Positions 1-10,400 of a DNA stretch of 64,000 bases are shown in pieces. The number at the start of each line of letters is the position of its first letter. Within the stretch, counting starts at the first letter, position 1. The translations under genes were made by a program, and so were the position numbers. The notes beneath the pieces are model-generated. The model had not been told where the DNA came from and did not search any database. It was given only the letters and a program-made list of their open reading frames with translations. This DNA comes from Symbiodinium natans. Lineage: Eukaryota > Sar > Dinophyceae > Suessiales > Symbiodiniaceae. The stretch spans positions 161,501 to 225,500 of the forward strand of contig CAJNDS010002760.1 of NCBI GenBank assembly GCA_905221605.1, in the 5' to 3' direction.

Positions 1-2193
1 ATGCAAGAACTGGAAAAGTGGAGGGAATCATTGTCAGACGAGGTGACGTCTTTGGTGAAAGAGTTGGAGGTGGTGGAACCAACAACTCAAGAAAAGCTGG
101 ACAAATTGGCGGAAGAGCCTAATGCACCGGTGATTGAGTACGTTCCCAGTCTGGTGGTGTTTACCCGGAAGCAAGGGACAGGGAGGCGACGAGCCCGTAT
201 CTGTGCATGTGGAAACTTCATTTCGTCAACGGCAGCTACAGAATATGAAGGGCCGAGGTCACTCAGTCGTCACTCGCTGTACGCTCCAGGTTTAGATTCA
301 ACTACATTCAGGTGTCAAGTGAGGCACGCAGCATATATGGTGTGGATCATCGCTGGCTTAGACATTTCCAAAGCTTTTCTGACGGCGCCGATGAATAGGG
401 CGCAAAGAGAAGGGCGTTTGGTGGTGGTGCAGCCGCCAAGGGCGGCGGTGAAATTGGGTCTTTGCACAAAAGAGGAGCGGTGGATTGAAAGGAAGGCCTT
501 GTATGGTTTGGCCGAAAGTCCTGCAGCATGGGTGGAGTGGCGAGACCAACGTCTTCAAGGGATGTCTTGGGTGTCAAAGGATGGACAAGCAATGAGCTTT
601 CAGAGGTCCAATGCAGACCCAAGCCTGTTCCTTATTATGGCACAAGAGAAGTTGGAAGGTGCAAGCAAGTTGGTAGGGACAATGGGTCTTTACGTGGATG
701 ATTTTTTGATGGCTGGGACTATGACAGTGCTCCGGGAGGCCTTGGAACAGATTAGGAAGGAGTGGAAAACTTCTGAACCCGAGTTCTGTGGTCCAGGCTG
801 TGGTGATGGATTCCTGAAGTTTTTGGGTGTCCAAATCTGGTATCGAAATGGCAGCTTCTTTCTCAACCAGGAGGACTTTGTGAGAGATTTGCTGAACCGA
901 CGAGGGTATCAGATCGATGAAACTGGAAAAGGGAGTAACCTGCCAATGGTGAAAGAAACTCCAGGTGAAGAAGAGGAGGTGGATATTCCTTCCTTGCGAG
1001 CGGCACAAGGTGCCGTAGGGGAGTTCCTCTGGGTGGCAATCAAAACTCGACCTGATTTGGCGTTCTGCACGAGCCAGTTGTCTTTGTGGACATCCCGAAG
1101 GCCGCGATTTGTGGTTAAAAAGGCTGAGGAAGTTTTCCGATATCTTGCTGCAACTCCAACGTTAGGCTTGACGTTCGGAGCAATCGCAACATGCGAAAAA
1201 GAAAGAAATGAGGTGTTGCGTTATGGACGAGGTGTTAAGGTGGTGGAGTCCTACGCGGATGCCAGCTTTGCAGCAGGTGAAAACGAAAAGAGCCACTCAG
1301 GAGCGGTGGTGGTGTGGGGTGACTGTCCAGTAATGTGGGCAACACAAAGACAATCAACGGTGGCTTTAAGTACAGCTGAAGCTGAATTACATGCGTCCAT
1401 AGAGGGAGCAACGATGATTCAGTCGTGCACCCCTATAATTGCCGCTTTGGTTGGAACAGGTGAAGAATCGCTGCAAAAAGTGCTGTATACAGATTCGGTT
1501 TCAACGTGCTCGATCATTCAATATCCTGCTGGAAGCTGGAGGACAAGACACCTGAGAATTCGAGCAGCCGGTGTCAGGTCTCTGGTGGACCGTGGTTATA
1601 TGGTGATAGCGCATCTTCGCGGTGAGTATATGATCGCTGACCTGTTGACTAAGTTGATGAGTGGACAGGTGTACGCAAAGCAAAAGGCACTTTGGGGTCT
1701 CCGACTGTTGGTTCAAGGAACTGACTTGAAAAAAGCCTCGCTTGCAATGGCGGTCATGATGGTGGCTGCATCTCTGCAAGGGATGGCAACTGGTGGCGAA
1801 GAAGTGTCCACAGCTGGATTCTTTTGCTCAGAAGAAGGGGTGTGCAAGGTTGCCAACACGTCTGCGGTGATGGTTCTGGCTCAAGGTATTGAAATGGTTG
1901 TCAACAATTCAGACCTTGTTGCATATTTGGTGGCAGCGATTATACTCTGGGAACTGGCATGGTGCCTCTTTCGACGGCTGTATAAATGGCTGTGGATCAA
2001 GAAAGCGGTGGTTATTCCTGCGAGTGCCACTTTGTATACAACAGTGGGTGGGAACTGTATGCACGCAAGCAGTGACTGTGATGTTCTGCGATATTCACAG
2101 CTCAGAGCTAAGACGCTTTGTAAGCATTGCCTCAAGGATGGCTGGGTGGTGAATGCTGAGTTCCTTGGTGAGGAACGAGCCGCTGGAACGTGA
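1..2193 (+). CDS. Ty1/copia retrotransposon polyprotein, 3' part (reverse transcriptase and RNase H)
   Basis: This is the C-terminal part of a copia-type Pol polyprotein; the frame is open at the left edge, so gag, protease and integrase would lie outside the window. Visible domains: the reverse transcriptase starts near residue 45; LDISKAFL has the first catalytic Asp at 121; YVDDFL (231-236) is the catalytic YxDD box; a TRPDLAF motif follows near residue 349. RNase H follows with YADASF (Asp420), STAEAE (Glu460/Glu462), YTDS (Asp498) and the ADLLTK stretch typical of copia. After RNase H there is an unusual tail of about 170 residues with hydrophobic segments near 590-605 and 640-660 and a Cys/His cluster, CMHASSDC...CKHC, at 687-713. 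The frame has no internal stop, so the copy may be young. The first Met at base 1 is probably internal. Confidence 0.93.
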   Translation: MQELEKWRESLSDEVTSLVKELEVVEPTTQEKLDKLAEEPNAPVIEYVPSLVVFTRKQGTGRRRARICACGNFISSTAATEYEGPRSLSRHSLYAPGLDSTTFRCQVRHAAYMVWIIAGLDISKAFLTAPMNRAQREGRLVVVQPPRAAVKLGLCTKEERWIERKALYGLAESPAAWVEWRDQRLQGMSWVSKDGQAMSFQRSNADPSLFLIMAQEKLEGASKLVGTMGLYVDDFLMAGTMTVLREALEQIRKEWKTSEPEFCGPGCGDGFLKFLGVQIWYRNGSFFLNQEDFVRDLLNRRGYQIDETGKGSNLPMVKETPGEEEEVDIPSLRAAQGAVGEFLWVAIKTRPDLAFCTSQLSLWTSRRPRFVVKKAEEVFRYLAATPTLGLTFGAIATCEKERNEVLRYGRGVKVVESYADASFAAGENEKSHSGAVVVWGDCPVMWATQRQSTVALSTAEAELHASIEGATMIQSCTPIIAALVGTGEESLQKVLYTDSVSTCSIIQYPAGSWRTRHLRIRAAGVRSLVDRGYMVIAHLRGEYMIADLLTKLMSGQVYAKQKALWGLRLLVQGTDLKKASLAMAVMMVAASLQGMATGGEEVSTAGFFCSEEGVCKVANTSAVMVLAQGIEMVVNNSDLVAYLVAAIILWELAWCLFRRLYKWLWIKKAVVIPASATLYTTVGGNCMHASSDCDVLRYSQLRAKTLCKHCLKDGWVVNAEFLGEERAAGT

Positions 2194-2605
2194 ATTTTCC
2201 AAGTGCGAGGTGAAGAAATCCTCAAAGGTAAAGGATTCAGCCAATGAGCTGAAGGTTCGTCCTGGAAGACGTTAAACCACAATGTGCATTTCAAGCAGCT
2301 GGCTGCTGCCTAAATGGCGGTTTTTGGCCAAAGATTTGCACCTCCAATGTGTCCTAGGAAATCCTAGGACAGGGGGTGCGGAGCTGCAATTGGTATTGTA
2401 GAAAGGAGTTGGTATTGAAAGTTCAAGGGTCAATGAACCCGATAATCGTTGGCTCAAGCCATGACCAAAGCGGTCGAAGGTTTCGTAAAAAGTGTGCCCT
2501 TGGTTTGGGGTCTTGCTGTTCGGTTGTTGGTTGTTCCAGGGGTATTAAGGGCTTCTGTTGGGGTTGACTGTTTTGTTCCCTGTCCTCCTTCGGTTGCCCC
2601 CGTAC
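2194..2605 (+). other. 3' flank of the copia element, possibly 3' UTR or LTR
   Basis: Non-coding sequence follows the polyprotein stop directly. It contains a short purine-rich stretch, GGACAGGGGGTGCGGAG, near 2367 that could be a polypurine tract, so an LTR may start just after it. The other LTR is outside the window, so the boundary cannot be confirmed. The stretch ends at the first CCCTAAA repeats near 2606. Confidence 0.35.
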
Positions 2606-2623
2606 CCTAAACCCTAAACCCTA

Positions 2624-2654
<31 letters not shown>

Positions 2655-2817
2655 AACCCCATTCCCACTTGGCTGCAGAGATGCGGAAGTTTCAGGGCCA
2701 GGAGGCCCCTTCAGGGTTTAGGTTTAGGATTTAGGGTTAGGGTTTAGGATTTAGGGTTTAGGGTTTAGGGTGTAGGGTTTAGGGTTTAGGGTTTAGGGTT
2801 GGGGGGGGGGGGGGGGG
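2606..2817. repeat. Telomere-type repeats bounded by poly(C) and poly(G)
   Basis: A few CCCTAAA units are followed by a run of about 30 C. After a small unique island (about 2653-2710, possible exon reading MRKFQGQEAPSG after a CTGCAG), TTTAGGG repeats run to a poly(G) tract ending near 2817. C and G homopolymers of this kind border many arrays in the window. Confidence 0.7.
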
Positions 2818-3075
2818 CCTTTGTTCGAGAAGCTCCGGTTTTATGGGGCTATGACGAACAGAAGTGTTATCGGCTTCATGAGGTTGTAGTATATTTTAGG
2901 GTTTAGGGTTTAATGTTTGGGGTTGGGGTTATCGGTTACTTATTTATTTATTTATTTTATTTTATTTATTTTTTTTGGGGGGGCAAGGTTTATATATAGG
3001 GCTTCTAGAGCTTTCAGGGCGCTGAGGGTTTCGGCTCACGGGCTTGTAGGGCTGGAGTTTCGGGCCTTGGGGGTC

Positions 3076-3120
3076 GAGTTTAGGGTTTAGGGTTTAGGGT
3101 TTAGGGTTTAGGGTTTAGGG
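3076..3120 (+). repeat. TTTAGGG array
   Basis: About six perfect TTTAGGG units. The surrounding 2818-3172 is T-rich, GTTTAGGG-rich sequence with no coding signal that I can see. Confidence 0.8.
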
Positions 3121-3172
3121 TTCCTTGTGGTGAAGGGGTGTTTGGCGCTTGTTGAAAAGGCTTCGGTGTGTA

Positions 3173-3274
3173 TTGGGATGCTCCCCCTTCTACTAACAGT
3201 CCTTGATAGGGACTATAATCGGGGGTACTATAATCCCTATTAAGGACTGTTAGTATACAGGGGAACATCCCAAG
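3173..3274. mobile_element. Family A hairpin element (MITE-like)
   Basis: An inverted-repeat element of about 100 bp with arms TACTAACAGTCCTT and AAGGACTGTTAGTA and ends TTGGGATG...CATCCCAAG. The arm contains TACTAAC, which matches the canonical intron branch-point sequence. A degenerate 50-bp direct repeat beginning TTCCTTGTGGTGAAGGG lies on both sides (3121 and 3284). Confidence 0.75.
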
Positions 3275-3366
3275 CCATATTCCTTGTGGTGAAGGGTTGC
3301 CTGGGGCTTGTTGGGAGGCGCCGGTGTGTACATCTTGCCTCAGATAGGGCGCCCGGAGCCTTCGTA

Positions 3367-3492
3367 CTTGGAGGTTCATGGGTACCTTTAGCCACAATAA
3401 AAAGCCTGCCTATAACCTACCTAGAGGGCTTAGGGGACATAGGGGCTTGTAAGTACAGTTCTAATTGGGGTTATAAGTACCCTACTTCCAAA
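3367..3492. mobile_element. Family D hairpin element
   Basis: Starts CTTGGAGGTTCATGGGTAC and ends in a diverged complementary arm (ATAAGTACCCTACTTCCAA). It resembles copies at 7145, 12003 and 14945. Confidence 0.6.
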
Positions 3493-3554
3493 TAGAGCTT
3501 GAATAGGACATCGACGCAGATACCCAAAGCCTAAACCCTTAGCCTCGGATTCCA

Positions 3555-3920
3555 GGGTTTGAGGGGCTTATGGGGTTTTAAGGGTTTATAGGGTTTAGGG
3601 TTTACAGTGTTTATAGGGTTTAAGGTTTATATAGGGTTTACAGGGTTTATAGGGTTCAAGGTTTAGGGTTTATGGGGTTTAGGTTACCGGGTTTTCAGGG
3701 TTTAAATGGTTTACAGGGCGTATGGGGTTCTATAGGGTTTATGGGGTTTATGGGGTTGATCGGGTTTAAAGGGTTTAGAGGGTTTTATGGGGTTCAAGGG
3801 TTCCGAGGGTTTGTAGGGTTGAGAGTTTACGTGGAAAAAGGGTTTCTGGGGTTTTATAGGGTTTATCGGGTTTACAGGGATGATGGTTTATAGGGTTTAG
3901 GGTTTAGGGTTTAGGGTTAG
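3555..3920 (+). repeat. Degenerate TTTAGGG / TTTATAGGG array
   Basis: A long imperfect array of GGGTTTA units mixed with TATAGGGTT and TACAGGGTT variants, ending in regular TTTAGGG. The open frame across it reads as a repeat-derived Gly/Phe-rich peptide and is not a gene. Confidence 0.75.
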
Positions 3921-4029
3921 ATCGTGGGTTTGCGTGCTGGAGGAAGAGCTGAGGTCGGTTTTGTTTTCTTGGGGTTCAAGGTTGAGGTGTCTTGTTTCTG
4001 AGAGTTTTCGAGTTTAGGACCCTAATTCC

Positions 4030-4084
4030 TAAACCCTAAACCCTAAACCCTAAACCCTAAACCCTAAACCCTAAACCCTAAACC
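4030..4084 (-). repeat. CCCTAAA array
   Basis: About eight CCCTAAA units, opposite in orientation to the array ending at 3920. Confidence 0.85.
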
Positions 4085-4136
4085 ATTCGGTTTAGGAAGT
4101 TTGGGGGCCAACCCCAGGTCAAAAACGCCTAATGAC

Positions 4137-4219
4137 TTGGTCGCCCCGTGGTACCCTTTTCCCTTTTTTTAGGGTTCTGGTTCCCTTATAAAGAAATAAA
4201 TATGGTTCCTGGGCTACTA
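4137..4219. mobile_element. Family B hairpin element carrying one TTTAGGG-like unit
   Basis: Diverged copy reading TTGGTCGCCCCGTGGTACCC...CCTGGGCTACTAAG. Its centre contains a single TTTTTTTAGGGTT motif, the position at which other family B copies carry whole TTTAGGG arrays. Confidence 0.6.
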
Positions 4220-4238
4220 AGATTATGTCCTGTCCTGA

Positions 4239-4380
4239 ACCCTAAACCCTAAACCCTAAACCCTAAACCCTAAACCCTGAACCCTGAACCCTGAACCCTG
4301 AACCCTGAACCCTGAACCCTGAACCCTGAACCCAAGGAACCCTGAACCCTGAACCCTGAACCCAAGGAACCCTGAACCCG
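4239..4380 (-). repeat. CCCTAAA array changing into CCCTGAA array
   Basis: A few CCCTAAA units are followed by about ten homogeneous CCCTGAA units and then CCCAAGGAA variants. The array lies immediately upstream of the first recognised UBA2-like exon. Confidence 0.85.
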
Positions 4381-4387
4381 ATCTCAG

Positions 4388-4456
4388 AAAGTGGACGGCG
4401 AAGACGTTGGGAAGCGAATCTTCACGCACCTGTTCCAAGAGGACATCAAGAAGCAG
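4388..4456 (+). CDS. UBA2: UBA2-like exon (FTHLFQEDIKKQ)
   Basis: Acceptor GATCTCAG|AAA. It encodes KVDGEDVGKRIFTHLFQEDI and KKQ, matching the family segment GKKVFTKLFKDDI. The donor is CAG|GC. The 13 bases CAAGAAGCAGGCG at 4447-4459 recur at the end of the intron (4841-4853). Confidence 0.78.
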
Positions 4457-7400
4457 GCGGGGTGTCTGCGGTCAGAGTTTCTTACTTCTCTAACAGCTGA
4501 ACTTTAAACTCTTTGGGTTCCCTTATTTAGTAGGAAGGAAAAAGGTTAATCTGTTCTTTTCCCTTGGTTATTGGAGAAGTAAGGTTTAGGGTTGAGGTCG
4601 ACCTCAGAACCCCAAAACGTAGCATCTGCAAGCTCCAAACCCTCCCATCCTAAACCCCCAAGCCCCTGTCAAACCCTCATGAGGCCCACCCACAAAAGTC
4701 AAGAACCCCTAAACCCTAAACCCAAAACCCCAAACCCTAAACCCTAAACCCTAAACCTCAAAGACACAACAAGCAAAGTCAAGAAACCCTAAACCCTAAA
4801 CCCCAAACCCTAAAACCCTAAACCCTAAACCTCAAAGACACAAGAAGCAGGCGCAGCTGGAAGACTTGTGGTCTGATTCGCGGCCCCCTCCGGGGCCGCT
4901 CAGCTTTGAGGAGGCCCTGTCGCGGGGGGCCTCAGAGGTTTAGGGTTTAGGGTTTAGGGTTTAGGGTTTAGGGTTTAGGGTTTACCTCTAATTGCTGAAG
5001 AACCCCGCAAAAAACGAAAAACGTTCCTCCTTACAAGGGCAATATAGGGATGCTCATTTCTTATATTTTTTGGGGAGGGGGGGGGTCTTAAGTAAATAGT
5101 ACTTTAGGGTTTAGGAATTTTGGGTTTAGGGTTTTAGGGATTGGTGTCCCGGACCGTGGCGGCTTGAGGGTTCAGAGGGCTTAGGGTGGTGTTCTGGCTC
5201 CAGGGTTTAGGGTTTAGGGTTTAGGGTTTAGGGTTGAGGGCTTCTCAGAGGCTCAGGGAGCCTTTACGGATGTTTTTTTATTTTTTTTGCGGGGGGGGTG
5301 GGGGGTGGGGGGTGGGCCGAACTCTTTAAAGGGGGGTTTGTAGGGGGCTTAAGGTTCATGGAATTGGGGTAGCTGCAAGAGTGTTGAAGGTTGTTGTTCA
5401 GGGCTTCTGGCGGTTTAGGGCTGAAACGCACAACAGTCCGACGTAAGTTCTATATGGCGGTTTGGGTAGGGGTCCACCCTAAACCTTCAGCCCTTAGCAC
5501 TGTACTATAGGTGCCGCGATAGTTAGAATAGGGGGCTCTTCTAGCATATTTATCTGGGGACCATAAGGTAATTCTATTTGTCTGTCGTCCCCGCCTTTGG
5601 CGCCACGGGCGCTTATACTCCGTGGTGCTTTACTGTAGCTTTAGATCCTTACCCTTTTTGGGGTTATTGGGTTTCTTAATAAGGCAGCTAAAAGTTTTGT
5701 TTATAGTTACCCTACTAAGTGCAGCCAAGTATACCTTCAAAGAACGCAAATGCTGAGGAAAACAGAGGCCACCGGCGACTCTGCCGACAAGGCCGGGGGA
5801 AGCACTAGGGTTTAGGGTTTTGGGGTTTAGGGTTTGGGGTTTAGGGTTTGGGGTTTAGGGTTTGGGGTTTAGGGTTTAGGGTTAACTCAAAGAGGGGCGG
5901 GGTGGCATCGATCAAGTTGCGGATGGTTTTGAACCTTTCCTTCGGGTACATGGTCCGATGCACCATGCGCATTAGGGTTTAGGGTTTAGGGTTGCGTTAC
6001 ATCAAACGTCAAGATCTTGCAGAGAAGGTCCTTGCAGAAAGGTTCCTACAGGGAATTGCCCTGAATCCTAAACTCCAAATACCTAAGCAAAGTTGTCAGC
6101 CTTACTTCGTTAAGACTCAGAGGGAATACGTGACAGAATTTACCCTTCACTCGGGTCAGTTTGGCGAGTTTCAACACGTGCCGGAGTCCAGCGACAACTA
6201 CCAATATCCGTCCCTAAACCCCAAACCCTAAACCCCAAAAACCCCTTAAACTTCCCTAAGCCCTAAACCCTAAACCCTACACCCTAAACCCTAAACCCTA
6301 AACCCTAAACGCCAGCCCTCGAGCCCGTTCGCAGGATAAGCTCGAGACGCAGAAAGTGCCCACCGTGGCCGCCGACGCGAAGGGCTTTGTAGCCAGCGCC
6401 GCTTTGGCTTAAGGAGCTAGGGTTTAGGGTTTAGGGTTGAGGGTTTAGGGTTTAGCGTTTAGGGGTCTAGGATTTAGGGTTCAGGGTTGAGGGGTGGGGG
6501 CAGTTAGGGTTTGGGATGCAGGGTTTAGGTTCAGGATTTAGAGTTTAGGGTTTAGGGTTTTCTTGAGCCCCGGAAAAACCATACTTACGACTCCCGACCA
6601 GTTTAAAATCTGATCCCAAAATGTCTTGAAGCGCCTTGTAGGGTCTACTTGAAGGCTCTCGGAACTCAGTAGGTTCGAAGCATAAGTGCACCCTACATTG
6701 GGTTATCCCAATTAGACGCGAGCTTTACTTACCATGATCTCCGAGCCCTCAAAGTCCCAACAACTAAGGGGCTAAGGTTGCTTATGTGCTTCGGGGCCCG
6801 ACAGGGGGGGTCTCAAGTTTGGAGCTTGTAGGGTTGAGGGTCCTAAACCCTAAACCCTAAACCCTGAACCCTGAACCCTGAACCCTGAACCCTGAACCCT
6901 GAACCCTAAACCCTAAACCCTAAACCCTAACATTACAAGTCTGCGGCATCCTATCAAGTCCCGCAAAAGGTTGCGAAGATGTACGGCGAGCGCAAGGACA
7001 TGCTTGGGCAGAGCTCGTTCAGCAAGGTGGGGGGGGGGGGGGGGGGTGGCTCCAGGGAGCCCCTACTTGGTTTAGGGTTTAGGGTTTAGGGTTTAGGGTT
7101 TAGGGTTTAGGGTTTAGGGTCTACGACCTCCAGAGAGCCCCTACTTTGGAGGTTGATGGGTACTTAGAACCCCAAGCATATGTCTACTCATAACCCACTT
7201 AGTTCATGGGTACTTGCAACCCCAATTTTTAAAGTCTACTTAGCACCTACTTAGAGAACTTAAGGGGGGCTTAGAATCTTAGAAGTACAGTTGTAGTTGC
7301 GGTTATAAGTTCCCTGAACCTCCAAGCAGGGTTCATGGATTGTGTTCTGAACAACCTACAAAAGCCCAAGCTCTCTCATGGGTGGAGTGTTGCCAACAAT

Positions 7401-10400
7401 CATGGGCAGGTTCTTCCTTGTCGGCTGCCGTCAGGGTTCGGGGAGTGCACAAGGTTTGCGGTCTCCAGAAAGCATGATGTCTCTCTTGTGTCCGAGGCTT
7501 TTTCTGTGTCTCGATATGTCCCCACCTGGGTTCAAGGTAAGGTTCAGGCTTGGGGTTGAGAGTTACAGAGAGCCAAAATTTGGGGAAGTTACCAGTTATT
7601 GCAATCCTTATAGAGCGCAGAATCCACGTGGAAGTTGACTACCGCAAGGGAAGCCTAAACCCTAAACCCTAAACCCTAAACCCGTTCTGCTTTTAAGGTT
7701 TCGGGCCCAGTGGCCATTACTTGGGGGGGCCAGAACCCCTGCACACCAAGCATTCAGGATTCCATTCTACACCCCAAGCTCTAAAGCAAATCCCTTCTAT
7801 AGCCCGGAACTCTAATCCAAACCCCGAAAGCCTAAACCCACCACCTGAAAACCTGAACCCTACAGTCAAAAGTTTCCAACCCTCAACCCCGAACCCCAAA
7901 CCCCAAACTCCCTTACTTCTCCAACAGCTGAACTTTAATTTTTTGGGTTCCCGTATATTTAGTAGGAATAGTAAAGTTTAACGTTTTTATTTCCTTGGTT
8001 CTTGGAGAAAGCCCCAACCCTTCGCAGCTCAACCCTAAACCCTTAACCCTAAACCCTAAACCCTAAACCCTAAACCCTAAACCCTTCGCAGCTCAAGCCC
8101 TCCTGGAGGATGACCCGGTGGCAATGGACTTCGTCCATTGTGCGGCCAACCTTCGAATGCAGAACTACCGCGTGCTGGCTCAGTTGGTCTGGGATTTAGG
8201 GTTTAGGGTTTAGGGTTTAGGGTTTAGGGTTTAGGGTTTAGGGTTTAGGGTTTAGGGTTTAGGGTTTAGGGTTTAGGGTTTAGGGGTTCACGGGATTGTT
8301 GGGCTGCAGGGTTTGGAGTTCGCAGGCTTTTGGGAAGGCCATAGACCCTAAGTGCAGCGACTTTGGGGGCTGAACCCTAAAGGGTTTAGGGTTTAGGGTT
8401 TAGGGCTTAGGGTTTAGGGTTTAGGGTTCAGGGTTCAGGGTTCAGGGTTTAGGGTTTAGGGAGTTGCTCGCAGCATCAGACACAGTCCACGATCTTCAGA
8501 ACTAGGCGCAAAAGAGCTCCGGCTTAGGGTAGTTCAGTGGTTTCCATACAAGCAAAGGATTAATTCAGCGGAACTCTTGGGAACTTGTCGCGGTGGCCCG
8601 CGCAGGCTTTAGGAATCAGGTGCGCCCTCGCCCGCGGTGCAGAGAATCGTCAATCCTAACCCCTCAGGCCCCACATCCCGGAGCTTCTAGGCCCTAGACC
8701 TCAAGTCCTGGAATCCTAGGTGCCTAAACCCCACAATATTCCGAAATCCCCCCCCCCCCCCCCCGAAAACCTAAACCCTAAACCCGCCTAAACCCTAAAC
8801 CCTAAACCCTAAACCCTAAACCCTAAACCCTAACCCCTAAACCCTTAACCCTAAACCCCCTCACACTGTTAAGAACCGGGCCATGCAACCTTGACACCCC
8901 TTCCACCTTTGACCTTGCGCATTCATGGCATGTTCAAGGTTGCCTTAACTAGGCTTCTCAGACTCCTGGGAGTACCCTATACTTCTTAGAAACCCTTAAA
9001 GGGACCTGTTTTTTTTGGATTTTCTCAGGGGGTCTGGGTTGTGCTTAGCCGAGGCATCTCCCGGCTATCAAGATGGGCAGCAACCTCGGGTAACCTCGGT
9101 GGTTGAGGGTTTAGGGTGTTAGGGCCTGCCCACCAATCCCTGTACAGGCCCGAAAAGTGTATACAGGGTACAAAGCCTCATTCCGCTATTCCTTACTGAG
9201 AACTCGTGCTCTTTCTGGGTCTTGGAGTACCATACTTTAATACTTTTTTTTGGTTCTGGGTTCCCATTATAGCTACTTCTACCTAAAAAGTATATACTTT
9301 TTTTCAGGGTTTACTCCAAAGCTAAGCTTTAGATCCTTCGATTTTCGGGATAGATGCAGGCAGCTCGAGGCAAGGAGTACTGCGGTCTTAGGTGGTTTGG
9401 AGATTGGGGTTGAGTTCCGCTGTCTAGTCCATTTGGGCTTTGGGCTCAGGCCTGAAGGCTATAACCCTAAAACCCTAAACCCTAAACCCTAAACCCTAAA
9501 CCCTAAACCCTAAACCAGCCTCAGAATCTATATACACTAAGGTTGTGTGGGAGCCGCGGCGCCCTTAAGAGCCCTAAACCCTACCTCAATAGGCTCCAAT
9601 GTGGTTCCTTTTTGGGTTTGCTATGGGGGGATTCTAGTATACTACCCCCAAAAAGGTACTACACAGGAGCCTTTGGTTTAGGGTTTAGGGTTTAGGGTTT
9701 AGGGTTTAGGGTTTGCTCGAACCGGTTTGCTTTGAATGTTTCGGGCTCAGGGCTCAGGGTTCTCTCTCGAGGCATGCCCCAAGAGCCCAGCACGCCTCAA
9801 TTAAGGAACAGACCTTTCAAATCATATGAAGGATCCCTATTATTAATTAAGAAATATTTTTCAATTAAGGAACATACCTTTCAAATCATATGAAGGATCC
9901 CTATTATAATTTTAGGAATAGTTCTTGGTGAAGGGGTATTGGTTGGGAGGTTCCCCCCTATACTAACAGTCCTTACTAAGGATTAGAGCACCCCCTATAA
10001 TCATCCCTATGAAATACTGTGAGTATAAGGGGGAAGATTTCAAGGTACTGGGCTCTTTGGGTGTAGGGTTACCCCCTTAATTTAGGAATATACCTTAAAC
10101 CATATAAAAGGATCCCAACTATAGATTATAGAATATTCCTTAATTCAGGCGTACTGGGCTCTTTGGGTGTAGGGTTAGGGTCTCCATGTCCGCTGGTCGG
10201 CCCAGGACGCGCAGTCCATCGCGGGTTCCATCATCCCTGCGGTAGCTCGCATCCCAGAGATGACGTCACGAAATCTGGCGCATGCGATGCATAAAAGGGT
10301 TAGTGTTTGGGGTTTTGTTTAGGGATTAGGGTTTAGGGTTTATAGGGTTTAGGGTTTTAGAGTTTAGAGACTTCAAACTTCTGGCCTAAAATTCCGAACC

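Noticed and set aside
347..1779. Minus-strand open frames under the copia polyprotein
   Set aside because: Shadows of the sense frame, which has all RT and RNase H motifs.
2448..2458. Possible dinoflagellate spliced-leader relic (TTGGCTCAAG)
   Set aside because: Only ten bases match the end of the leader; the rest of the leader is absent.
5890..5972. Minus-strand coding-like stretch (TMYPKERFKTIRNLIDATPP)
   Set aside because: Attractive peptide but no splice sites on either side, and the + strand is open too. Left out of the annotation.
8109..8192. Assignment to UBA1-type ubiquitin E1
   Set aside because: DDPxAMDFVxxAANLRM together with PPPGPLSF and PEPSRKK fit UBA2/SAE2 better than UBA1.
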